Assembly: GCF_003116095.1 (NCBI RefSeq)
Contig: NZ_LGRA01000008.1
Span: 652,613 to 716,612 of the forward strand
DNA: 64,000 nt
From: Azospirillum sp. TSO35-2
GTDB taxonomy: Bacteria > Pseudomonadota > Alphaproteobacteria > Azospirillales > Azospirillaceae
Direction of reading: 5' to 3'
Positions 21,771 to 28,680 of this stretch are shown piece after piece. Position numbers and translations under genes: made by a program. Numbering within the stretch: position 1 is the first letter of the stretch; each line of letters begins with the position of its first letter. The notes beneath the pieces are model-generated. The model made no database searches, was not told where the DNA came from, and saw nothing but the letters and a program-made list of their open reading frames with translations.

Positions 21771-23939
21771 TTGAACGCGAGCAGCGAGACGCCGGGGACC
21801 GGTCACGCGCAGCCGGGATGGCCCGCCAGCCCCCCCACCGGCAGCCTTCTCAAGAGCGGCATCACCTCCCACCGCGGCGGTCGCCTGACCGAGGCGGCCG
21901 GGATCTATCACGCGTTGCTCGCCCTCGAACCGGCCCACGCCGACGGCTGGCACCTGCTGGGCCTGACCGAGCTGCAATCGCAGCGGGAAGCCGGCGCGCG
22001 GGCGCTGTTCGACCGGGCGTTGCAGGTGACGCGCGACCGCGCCGAATACCACAACAGCGTCGGCGAGGGGCTGCGCACGCAGGGCGACATGGCGGCGGCG
22101 GCGGCCAGCTACCGCCGGGCGGTGGCGTTGCGCCCGGACTACGCCGAGCCGGTCATCAACCTCGCCCGCGCCCTGCAACTCCTCGGGCAGCCGGACCAAG
22201 CGCACACCAGCGGCCGCCGCGCCATCCTCCTGGCGCCGGAGCGGATCGAGAGTGCGCTCAACCTTGCCCACGCCCTGCTCGACCTCGGCCGTTTCACCGA
22301 GGCGCAAGCGCTCTACCGCCGGGTGCTGGTGCTTCAGCCCGACCATGCGGAAGCCATCAGCCACCTGAGCCGGGTTGCGCGCGGGTCCGGCGACGCCGGC
22401 ACGGTCGAGACCACCCTGCGCCGCGCTATGCGCATGGAGCCGCTCAACATCGATCACCCCCAGGCGCTGGGCGACCTCCACATCCAGCGGCAGGATCTCG
22501 CCACGGCGGAGCTGTTCTACCGGCGCGTCATCGCGCTGAAGCCCGAGCATCCGGAGGCTTTGAACGGGCTGGGCAGCGCCTGTCTGATGCAGAAGCGGTT
22601 CGCGGCGGCGAAGCCGCTCTACCGCCGGGCCATGCTGCTGCGGCCCGATTATCCAAGCCCTCACAACAATCTGGCCAACGCGCTGTGGGAACTGGGGGAC
22701 GCCGCCGCCGCCCGCGCCCGCTACCGCCAGGCGATCGCGCTGAAGCCGGATCACCCCGACGCCTACGCCAATCTCGGCCACGCGATCCGCACCCGCGCCA
22801 CGCGGATGGCCGACTATGACGAGGCCGAGACCGAGTGCCGACGCGCCCTGCGCCTTGCGCCGGGCAACGTCGCGGCCGGCAACAATCTCGGCATCGTGCA
22901 CCTGTCCCGCAACGAACTCGACGCGGCGCAGCGCTGCTTTCGTCAGGTCCTGGCCCGCAGCGCCGAGAATGCGGACGCCCACTTCAACCTGTCGCTGACT
23001 CTGCTGAAGGCCGGCGCCCTGGCGGAGGGCTGGGAGCAGTACGAGTGGCGGTGGCGCACCGGCCAGCTTCCGCTGCCGAGCCTGTCCCGCCCGCGCTGGC
23101 AGGGGGAGCCGCTGGACGGCCGGACCATCCTGGTCTACGCCGAGCAGGGTCACGGCGACACCCTGCATTTCGTGCGCTACGCGCCGATGCTTGCCCAGCG
23201 CGGGGCGCGGGTGATGCTGGTCGCCCAGCCGGGGCTGGTCCGTCTCTTGGAGCGCATGCCCGGCATCGCGTCGGTGCACGCCATCAACGACCCGGTCGCG
23301 GATTTCGACATCCACACCCCGCTGCTGAGCCTGCCGGGCGCCTTCGGCACGACGCTGGAGACGATCCCGGCGGACACTCCGTACCTTGCCGCCGACCCGG
23401 CCGACGTGGAAACGTGGCAGCGGCGGAATCCGGTCCATGGCGGGATCCGCATCGGTCTGGTGTGGGCGGGCGATCCGCGGCCCCACATGCTCCACGCCAA
23501 CGCGACGGATCAGCGACGCAGCATGACGCTGGCGCGGCTGGCCCCCCTGGCCGCGGTGCCCGGCGCCGTCTTCTTCAGCCTGCAGAAGGGGGCGGCGGGC
23601 GAGCAGGCGCGCAGGCCGCCGCCGGGCATGGCGGTGGTCGACCTGATGGACGCGGTGAACGACTTCGCCGACACCGCGGCGCTGATCGCCACCCTGGACC
23701 TCGTCATCTGCGTCGACACCTCGGTGGCGCATCTGGCGGGCGCGCTGGGCAAGCCGGTGTGGGTGCTGTCGCGTTTCGACGGGTGCTGGCGCTGGCTGAC
23801 CGGACGCCAGACCACCCCCTGGTACCCGACCATGCGCCTGTTCCACCAGACCGAGCCGGGCGATTGGGCCCCGGTGGTGGAGCAGGTCGCCGACGCGCTC
23901 CGGGTCTTTGTCGACGAACGTCTCGCGGCGCTGCGCTGA
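21771..23939 (+). CDS. Large TPR protein with GT9/GT41-like C-terminal glycosyltransferase domain
   Basis: About 722 aa. No ATG suits the start: TTG 21771 with GGGAA upstream is preferred, TTG 21720 would add 17 residues. Residues about 30-430 contain roughly eleven TPR units (for example YAEPVINLARALQLLGQPD). The C-terminal domain parallels the neighbour at 20254: VYAEQGHGDTLHFVRYAPML near 470, GLVWAGDP near 585, NDFADTAALIATLDLVICVD, SVAHLAGALGKPVWVL and a final WYPTMRLFHQ. Such TPR-OGT-like proteins often glycosylate proteins or assemble polysaccharide. It lies 107 bases after the preceding GT with the same orientation, and ends before a hairpin and the zinc operon. Confidence 0.75.
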   Translation: MNASSETPGTGHAQPGWPASPPTGSLLKSGITSHRGGRLTEAAGIYHALLALEPAHADGWHLLGLTELQSQREAGARALFDRALQVTRDRAEYHNSVGEGLRTQGDMAAAAASYRRAVALRPDYAEPVINLARALQLLGQPDQAHTSGRRAILLAPERIESALNLAHALLDLGRFTEAQALYRRVLVLQPDHAEAISHLSRVARGSGDAGTVETTLRRAMRMEPLNIDHPQALGDLHIQRQDLATAELFYRRVIALKPEHPEALNGLGSACLMQKRFAAAKPLYRRAMLLRPDYPSPHNNLANALWELGDAAAARARYRQAIALKPDHPDAYANLGHAIRTRATRMADYDEAETECRRALRLAPGNVAAGNNLGIVHLSRNELDAAQRCFRQVLARSAENADAHFNLSLTLLKAGALAEGWEQYEWRWRTGQLPLPSLSRPRWQGEPLDGRTILVYAEQGHGDTLHFVRYAPMLAQRGARVMLVAQPGLVRLLERMPGIASVHAINDPVADFDIHTPLLSLPGAFGTTLETIPADTPYLAADPADVETWQRRNPVHGGIRIGLVWAGDPRPHMLHANATDQRRSMTLARLAPLAAVPGAVFFSLQKGAAGEQARRPPPGMAVVDLMDAVNDFADTAALIATLDLVICVDTSVAHLAGALGKPVWVLSRFDGCWRWLTGRQTTPWYPTMRLFHQTEPGDWAPVVEQVADALRVFVDERLAALR

Positions 23940-23950
23940 CAAGCCCCTTG

Positions 23951-23969
23951 CGGTCCGGCCACAGGACCG
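23951..23969 (+). terminator. Hairpin after the large TPR-GT gene
   Basis: CGGTCC-ggccaca-GGACCG, a six-pair perfect stem 11 bases after the stop codon of the TPR-GT gene. There is no T run, so termination efficiency is doubtful. Confidence 0.35.
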
Positions 23970-23997
23970 GTGGCGCCATTTCGCGCTTGCACGAAAC

Positions 23998-24015
23998 GTA
24001 ATGATATAACATTAC
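23998..24015. promoter_or_regulatory. Predicted Zur box upstream of the zinc uptake operon
   Basis: GTAATGATATAACATTAC, an 18-base palindrome with only one mismatched pair, matching the alphaproteobacterial Zur operator type (ATGTTATAACAT core). It contains a -10-like TATAAC (24005-24010) and lies 31 bases before the first gene of the operon, so zinc-loaded Zur would repress by blocking RNA polymerase. The zur gene itself is not in the window. Confidence 0.85.
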
Positions 24016-24045
24016 TTATGCGGTTCCTCCGTCCTCAGAGGCCGC

Positions 24046-24195
24046 ATGCACAGCCTTCCCACCCTTTCCGTCCGCGCACGCCCCCGCTCGCCGCTGGCCG
24101 CCTCCGCCCTGGCGCGGGTCGCCGTCGCCGCCCTGCTGTGCGTCGGCCTGTGGCTGACCGTGGCCTGGGCGCTGGATTGGGGGGCCGTGGATTGA
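24046..24195 (+). CDS. Small single-span membrane protein at the head of the znu operon
   Basis: 49 aa. AGAGG precedes ATG 24046 at 4-5 bases, and its stop overlaps the TTG start of znuC (ATTGA), so it is positioned like a real translated leader gene. Sequence: a basic N-terminus with VRARPRSPLAASALAR, one hydrophobic span of about 20 residues (VAVAALLCVGLWLTVAWAL), then a short acidic tail. It has no recognised family. It may be a small accessory of the ZnuBC transporter, or a leader whose translation enables znuC. Function unknown. Confidence 0.6.
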   Translation: MHSLPTLSVRARPRSPLAASALARVAVAALLCVGLWLTVAWALDWGAVD

Positions 24196-24962
24196 CCCCG
24201 GCATTCCCCGATGCAGCGGCGGAGACGCTGGTCCGCCTGACCGACCTGACGCTGGGCTACCGGCGGCATCCGGCGGTCCATCACCTGTCCGGCGGCTTCC
24301 GCGACGGCTCGCTCACCGCGGTGGTCGGCCCGAACGGCGCCGGCAAGAGCACGCTGCTGAAGGCGGTCGTCGGCGCCCTGGCGCCGTTCGGCGGGCGGGT
24401 GACCCTGCATGGCCTCGGCGCCGGCGACATCGCCTACCTGCCGCAGCAGGCCGAGGTGGAGCGCGATTTCCCCATCGACGTGCTCGACACCGTGCTGCTC
24501 GGCCACTGGCGCCGGGTCGGCCTGTTCCGCGCCGTCGGCCGCGCCCTGACCCGGCAGGCGGAGGAGGCGCTGGCGGCGGTCGGCCTGTCCGGTTTCGAGC
24601 GGCGCCCGATCGCCGCCCTGTCGGCCGGCCAGTTCCAGCGCGTGCTGTTCGCCCGCATGCTGGTGCAGGACGCCCGCCTGATCCTGCTCGACGAGCCCTT
24701 CACCGCCATCGACGCGCGGACCACCGCCGACCTGCTCGACGTCGTGCGGCGCTGGCATGGCGAGCGGCGCACCGTGGTCGCCGTGCTGCACGACCTGGAG
24801 CAGGTCCGCGCCCATTTCCCCGACACGCTGTTGCTGGCGCGCGAGCCGATCGCCTGGGGCCGCACCGCCGACACGCTGACCGCCGCCAACCTCGACCGCG
24901 CCCGCGCGATGGCCGAGGCGTGGGACGACAGCGCCGCCCCCTGCCGGAGGGCCGCGTCATGA
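24192..24962 (+). CDS. znuC: Zinc ABC transporter ATP-binding protein ZnuC
   Basis: 256 aa. The start is TTG 24192, overlapping the previous stop, with a G-rich run about 8 bases upstream; no in-frame ATG fits. Walker A GPNGAGKST near residue 46, Q-loop region YLPQQAEVERDFP, signature LSAGQFQR near 142, Walker B LILLDEPF, H-loop VLHDLEQV. The PQQAEVERDFPI segment is typical of Mn/Zn-type ABC ATPases. It powers zinc import with ZnuB and ZnuA. Zur-box control upstream supports zinc rather than manganese. Confidence 0.93.
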   Translation: MTPAFPDAAAETLVRLTDLTLGYRRHPAVHHLSGGFRDGSLTAVVGPNGAGKSTLLKAVVGALAPFGGRVTLHGLGAGDIAYLPQQAEVERDFPIDVLDTVLLGHWRRVGLFRAVGRALTRQAEEALAAVGLSGFERRPIAALSAGQFQRVLFARMLVQDARLILLDEPFTAIDARTTADLLDVVRRWHGERRTVVAVLHDLEQVRAHFPDTLLLAREPIAWGRTADTLTAANLDRARAMAEAWDDSAAPCRRAAS

Positions 24963-25873
24963 CCGCCTTCGACGCGCTTGCCGGTCCCTTCCTGGAGTTC
25001 GCCTTCATGCGCCGGGCGCTGGCCGCCTGTCTGGCCCTGTCGCTGGGCTGCGGCCCGGTGGGGGTGCTGCTGGTGCTGCGGCGGATGAGCCTGATGGGCG
25101 ACGCCATGTCCCACGCCGTGCTGCCCGGCGCCGCCATCGGCTTCCTGGCCGCCGGCCTGTCCCTGTGGGCGATGAGCATCGGCGGCTTTCTCGCCGGGCT
25201 GGCGGTGGCGCTGCTCGCCGGGCTGGTGTCGCGGGTCACGACCCTGCGCGAGGATGCCAGCTTCGCCGCCTTCTACCTGATCTCGCTGGCCGGCGGGGTG
25301 CTGATCGTGTCGCTGCGCGGCAGCAACGTCGACCTGATGCATGTGCTGTTCGGCACCATCCTGGCGGTGGACGACGGCGGCCTGCTGCTGGTCGCCGGCA
25401 TCGCGACCGTCACGCTGCTGACGCTGGCGCTGCTCTACCGCCCGCTGGTGGTGGAGTGCTTCGACCCCGGTTTCCTGCGCGCGGTCGGCGGGTCGGCTCG
25501 CGGCGGGTCGGCCGGCGGCGGGCTGGGCAGCCGGCTGGGCGCGGCCTGCCACCTGATCTTCCTGGTGCTGGTGGTCCTCAACCTCGTCGGCGGCTTCCAG
25601 GCGCTCGGCACGCTGATGGCGGTCGGGCTGATGATGCTGCCGGCGGCCTCCGCGCGCTTCTGGGCGGAGCGGGTCGCCACCCTGGCGCTGACCGCGATGA
25701 CCATCGCCTTCGCCTCGGGCGTCGGCGGGCTGCTGCTGTCCTTCCACCTCAACCTGCCGTCGGGACCGGCGATCGTGCTGGTCGCCGGAACCGTCCACCT
25801 GCTGTCGCTCGCCCTCGGGCCGGTCGGCAGCCTGCGGACGCGCTGGTTCCCCGGCCGGCACCTGACCGCCTGA
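24959..25873 (+). CDS. znuB: Zinc ABC transporter permease ZnuB
   Basis: 304 aa; ATG 24959 overlaps the znuC stop (ATGA). An ABC-3 family permease with about eight membrane segments. Family signatures: RRMSLMGDAMSHAVLPGAAIGF near residue 43, DLMHVLFGTIL near 125 and GTLMAVGLMMLPAASARFW near 220. Inner membrane; translocates Zn2+ delivered by ZnuA. A Gly/Ser/Arg-rich loop (GGSARGGSAGGGLGSR, near residue 178) is an unusual insertion between membrane spans. Confidence 0.93.
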   Translation: MTAFDALAGPFLEFAFMRRALAACLALSLGCGPVGVLLVLRRMSLMGDAMSHAVLPGAAIGFLAAGLSLWAMSIGGFLAGLAVALLAGLVSRVTTLREDASFAAFYLISLAGGVLIVSLRGSNVDLMHVLFGTILAVDDGGLLLVAGIATVTLLTLALLYRPLVVECFDPGFLRAVGGSARGGSAGGGLGSRLGAACHLIFLVLVVLNLVGGFQALGTLMAVGLMMLPAASARFWAERVATLALTAMTIAFASGVGGLLLSFHLNLPSGPAIVLVAGTVHLLSLALGPVGSLRTRWFPGRHLTA

Positions 25874-25903
25874 CCAACAGCGTTTTCCCAAGGAGACCCA
25901 CCC

Positions 25904-26791
25904 ATGAAACGCAGATTCGCCGCCGCGCTGGCGGCGGCGCTGGCGCTCGTCGCGCTGCCGGCCCTGGCCGAGCCGGTGACGGTGGTCGCCACCTTCACCA
26001 TCCTCGGCGACATGGTCCGCCAGATCGGCGGCGACGAGGTCGCGGTGACCACCCTGGTCGGCCCCGATGGCGATGCCCACGTCTACGAACCGACCCCGGC
26101 CGACGCCCGCGCGCTGGGTGCCGCCAAGCTCGTCGTCGTCAACGGGCTGGGGATGGAGGGCTGGATCGACCGTCTGGTCAAGGCGTCGGGCTACAAGGGG
26201 CCGGTCACCGTCACCAGCGCCGGCATCACGCCGATCGCCGGCGAGGAGGAGCATGGCGGCCACGACCCGCACGCCTGGCAATCGGTCGCCAACGCCAAAC
26301 TCTACGCCGACAACATCCTGAAGGGCCTCATCGCCGTCGATCCGGCCAAGGCCGATGCCCTGCGCGCCAACCACGCCGCCTACCGGGCCAAGCTCGACGC
26401 GGTGGAGGCCGAGATCAAGGCGGCGCTGGCGCCGATCCCGCGCAAGGACCGCAAGATCGTCACCTCGCACGACGCCTTCGGCTATTACGGCAAGGCCTAC
26501 GGCGTGACCTTCCTGGCCCCGGTCGGCCTGTCCACCGACGCCGAGGCCTCGGCCGGCGACATCGCCAGGATGATCCGCCAGATCAAGAAGGAGAAGATCA
26601 AGGCGGTCTTCGTCGAAACCATCGCCGATCCACGCCTGCTGGAGCAGATCACCCGCGAAACCGGCGCCCGCATCGGCGGCCGGGTCTATTCCGACGCGCT
26701 GTCGGCGGCGGGCGGGCCGGCGTCGACCTACATCGGCATGATGCGCCACAACCTGGCCCAGTTCACCAAGGCGCTGGCCCCGGCCTCCTGA
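25904..26791 (+). CDS. znuA: Periplasmic zinc-binding protein ZnuA
   Basis: 295 aa; AAGGAGA precedes ATG 25904. Cleavable signal peptide of about 22 residues ending LPALAEP. Cluster A-1 metal-binding protein: first histidine ligand in DAHVYEPTPADAR (the DxHxYEP/S motif), a short His/Glu loop EEEHGGHDPHAW around residues 112-124 with a second histidine, TSHDAFGYYGKAY with the third, and a final acidic ligand region FVETIADPR. The histidine loop is much shorter than in E. coli ZnuA. Captures zinc in the periplasm for ZnuBC. Confidence 0.92.
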   Translation: MKRRFAAALAAALALVALPALAEPVTVVATFTILGDMVRQIGGDEVAVTTLVGPDGDAHVYEPTPADARALGAAKLVVVNGLGMEGWIDRLVKASGYKGPVTVTSAGITPIAGEEEHGGHDPHAWQSVANAKLYADNILKGLIAVDPAKADALRANHAAYRAKLDAVEAEIKAALAPIPRKDRKIVTSHDAFGYYGKAYGVTFLAPVGLSTDAEASAGDIARMIRQIKKEKIKAVFVETIADPRLLEQITRETGARIGGRVYSDALSAAGGPASTYIGMMRHNLAQFTKALAPAS

Positions 26792-26797
26792 ACCCCG

Positions 26798-26830
26798 CGC
26801 CGGGCGGGAGGTCCCCCCTCCCGCCCGGCG
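26798..26830. terminator. Strong bidirectional hairpin after znuA
   Basis: A perfect 14-base-pair GC stem (26798-26811 pairing with 26817-26830) with a 5-base loop, located between the znuA stop and the 3' end of the convergent small gene. Very stable; probably terminates both transcripts although there is no long T run. Confidence 0.7.
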
Positions 26831-26837
26831 ATCCGGT

Positions 26838-27080
26838 TCATTGCAGGACGCGGGGCGAGGGCGGGCCGTACATCTCCCGGACCAGACCTTCGAGCAGGCG
26901 CCCCATGCGCGCCCGCCCATGCAGAGCGGTCAGCCGGTCCACCGCTTCGATCATCATGGCCCAGGCGATGACGCTTTCCGGGATGTCCGGCTGGCTCCAC
27001 AGGCCGCGCACCAGGGCCAAGGCATTTACAAACGCGGCGGAATCGCCCGCGTCATTGACGTCGCTGTCGTCGATGCTCAT
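26838..27080 (-). CDS. Small orphan protein, predicted Zur regulon member
   Basis: 80 aa from ATG 27080, with GGGG about 6 bases upstream (a TTG lies one codon earlier). Mostly helical: an acidic N-terminus (MSIDDSDVNDAGDS), then FVNALALVRGLWSQPDIPES, an Ala/Met-rich helix and a basic helix LHGRARMGRLLEGLVREMYG. No signal peptide, no cysteine and no recognised domain. The start is 30 bases from a Zur-box-like palindrome, and the gene is convergent with znuA and divergent from the exported Cys-rich protein at 27233. Function unknown; zinc-starvation expression is inferred from the box. Confidence 0.6.
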   Translation of the reverse strand: MSIDDSDVNDAGDSAAFVNALALVRGLWSQPDIPESVIAWAMMIEAVDRLTALHGRARMGRLLEGLVREMYGPPSPRVLQ

Positions 27081-27109
27081 CAATCGCCCCGGTGCCTCGT
27101 CCCTAATGT

Positions 27110-27127
27110 GTAACGGTATAACATATC
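27110..27127. promoter_or_regulatory. Zur-box-like site A of the divergent orphan pair
   Basis: GTAACGGTATAACATATC agrees with the form GTAATGTTATAACATTAC at 14 of 18 positions, sharing the central TATAACAT. It is 30 bases upstream of the leftward orphan gene start. Confidence 0.6.
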
Positions 27128-27163
27128 TTTCTTGCCGTATGCACCCGTCTTGCGGCCTCCAAT

Positions 27164-27181
27164 GCTATGTTATAACGTTCT
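27164..27181. promoter_or_regulatory. Zur-box-like site B of the divergent orphan pair
   Basis: GCTATGTTATAACGTTCT carries the perfect core ATGTTATAAC (13 of 18 positions overall). It overlaps a -10-like TATAAC at 27171-27176 and lies 52 bases upstream of the rightward gene at 27233. Two sites in one 150-base divergent promoter fit one operator per direction. Confidence 0.65.
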
Positions 27182-27232
27182 TCATCGCTTCGAAGGTCGG
27201 ACCATCAACCATCACGGGGCAGAGGACGGGAC

Positions 27233-27544
27233 ATGGATACGGAGATGCGACCGGCGGGCTTGCGGCGCCGGGATGTGCTGTACGGTCTCGCCGCGGCCGG
27301 GGTCTGTCTGGCGGCGGGCACGACGGCGCAGGCCTTCACCGCGCAATCCTCGTCGGATTACGGCGCCATGCTGGACAATGCCTGCGGCGCGTCGCTCGAC
27401 CACAAGCGCCAGATCGCGACGATCGAGCGGACGCTCGGCATGCCGCTGTCCGACGACCGTCTGGTCAAGCTGCTGCAACGGACGACCTGCCCGGCCTGCG
27501 GCTGCCCGCTGATGCCGCCGGGGACCGCCTCCGCCGCCTTCTGA
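27233..27544 (+). CDS. Small exported protein with Tat-type signal and CPACGC motif, predicted Zur regulon member
   Basis: 103 aa; GAGGACGGGAC precedes ATG 27233. The N-terminus has an arginine cluster (GLRRRDVLYGLAAAG) followed by a hydrophobic stretch and AQA, resembling a twin-arginine signal of about 35 residues. The mature part is about 68 residues with a lone Cys (NACGAS) and a C-terminal CPACGCPL, which looks like a metal knuckle. No family was recognised. Its promoter carries a Zur-like box, so it may be a zinc-starvation-induced periplasmic metal carrier; that role is inference. It ends 9 bases before the convergent flavoprotein gene. Confidence 0.68.
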   Translation: MDTEMRPAGLRRRDVLYGLAAAGVCLAAGTTAQAFTAQSSSDYGAMLDNACGASLDHKRQIATIERTLGMPLSDDRLVKLLQRTTCPACGCPLMPPGTASAAF

Positions 27545-27553
27545 CGGCGCTGC

Positions 27554-28672
27554 CTACACCAACGGCCGCCGCCGCCAGAATCCGGCGTCGGGCCAGCGGT
27601 CTTCCCGGCCGTAGAGATGCTGGCGCAGGCGCAGGTAGTCGGTGAAGCGCGCGAAGACACCGTCCTGGTAGGCCAGCAGCGGCGCCTCCCCGGCACCGCC
27701 GAGCGTCTCCGCCACCGCCTGCCCGGCGGCGGCGCCGTCGGTCAGCGCCTTGATGATGCCCTGCGCGGTGATCGGGTCGTAGCTGGACGCGGCGTCGCCG
27801 ACCGCCAGCCAGCCCGGCCCGGCGACCCGGCTCAGGATCGCGGAAGGGGCGGCGACGGTCCGCAGGACCGGCGGTCGGGCCGGCGTGCCGGCGCGGTCGA
27901 GCAGGGCCGCGACATGGCGGGTGGCCCGCAGGGCGGCGGTCCAGGCGGCGGGATCGGTCAGGCCACGCTCCGCCACCTCCTGCCGGTCGGTCGACAGCGC
28001 CACGATCAGCCGGTCCTGCGGCAGCTTGGCGGCGTACCACCAGCCGGCCTCCGCCCCCTCCAGCAGGGTCTGGGCGGCGATGGCGCCGGGGCGCTCCAGG
28101 TCGAGAAGCGCGTAGACGACGGTCAGGCAATCGACCTCGTTGCGGGCGACCCCCAGCCGCCGGGCCGCACCGGCTGCCACCCCGCTGGCGTCGACCAGGA
28201 CATCGGCCCGCAAAGTGCGTTCGTCACCCGCCGCCGGGGCCAGCGTCAGGGCGAAGCCACCGCCCGTCCGCGGCTCCACGCCGGCAAGCCGCAGGTCGCG
28301 CCGCAGCGGCACGCCCATGGCCTGCGTCCGCTCCGCCACCATGCCGTCGAAGCGGGCGCGGTCGAGGTGCCAGCCGTGCCCGTGCGGGTCGAACAGGAAG
28401 TCGTTGTGGCCCAGCTCCGCCTTGCCCCAACTGGCGGCGCTGCCGGGACAGGGCTCGTGCCCCTGGGCGGTGAACGCCTCCCACAGCCCGAGCTGGCGGA
28501 GCAGCAGCCCGGTGGCGGGAGGCACGGTTTCCCCGACCCGGAAGGCGGGGGTGTGCCCCGCCTCCACGATCACGGCGTCGCGCACGCCGCGCTGCGCCAG
28601 GGCGATGGCCGTGGCGCAGCCGGCGACGCCGCCGCCGATGATGGCGACGGCCACCCGGTCCGGAACCGGCAT
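27554..28672 (-). CDS. LodB-like FAD-dependent oxidoreductase (maturation partner of the LodA-like quinoprotein)
   Basis: 372 aa; ATG 28672 lies 8 bases after the LodA-like stop. Rossmann FAD motif IIGGGVAGCATAIALAQRG at residues about 10-28, an ETVPP segment typical of the halogenase/geranylgeranyl-reductase superfamily, and the second FAD motif GDAASSYDPITAQGI near residue 290. In the LodA/LodB system the flavoprotein is required for formation of the cysteine tryptophylquinone cofactor. Adjacency to the LodA-like gene makes that role likely here; a tryptophan-halogenase-like or other oxidase function is the alternative. No signal peptide. Confidence 0.78.
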   Translation of the reverse strand: MPVPDRVAVAIIGGGVAGCATAIALAQRGVRDAVIVEAGHTPAFRVGETVPPATGLLLRQLGLWEAFTAQGHEPCPGSAASWGKAELGHNDFLFDPHGHGWHLDRARFDGMVAERTQAMGVPLRRDLRLAGVEPRTGGGFALTLAPAAGDERTLRADVLVDASGVAAGAARRLGVARNEVDCLTVVYALLDLERPGAIAAQTLLEGAEAGWWYAAKLPQDRLIVALSTDRQEVAERGLTDPAAWTAALRATRHVAALLDRAGTPARPPVLRTVAAPSAILSRVAGPGWLAVGDAASSYDPITAQGIIKALTDGAAAGQAVAETLGGAGEAPLLAYQDGVFARFTDYLRLRQHLYGREDRWPDAGFWRRRPLV

Positions 28673-28680
28673 CGCCGCGA

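Noticed and set aside
24192..25873. Assignment of the ABC genes as a manganese transporter
   Set aside because: The near-perfect Zur box upstream and the zinc-type binding protein favour zinc, although the ATPase family alone does not separate the two metals.
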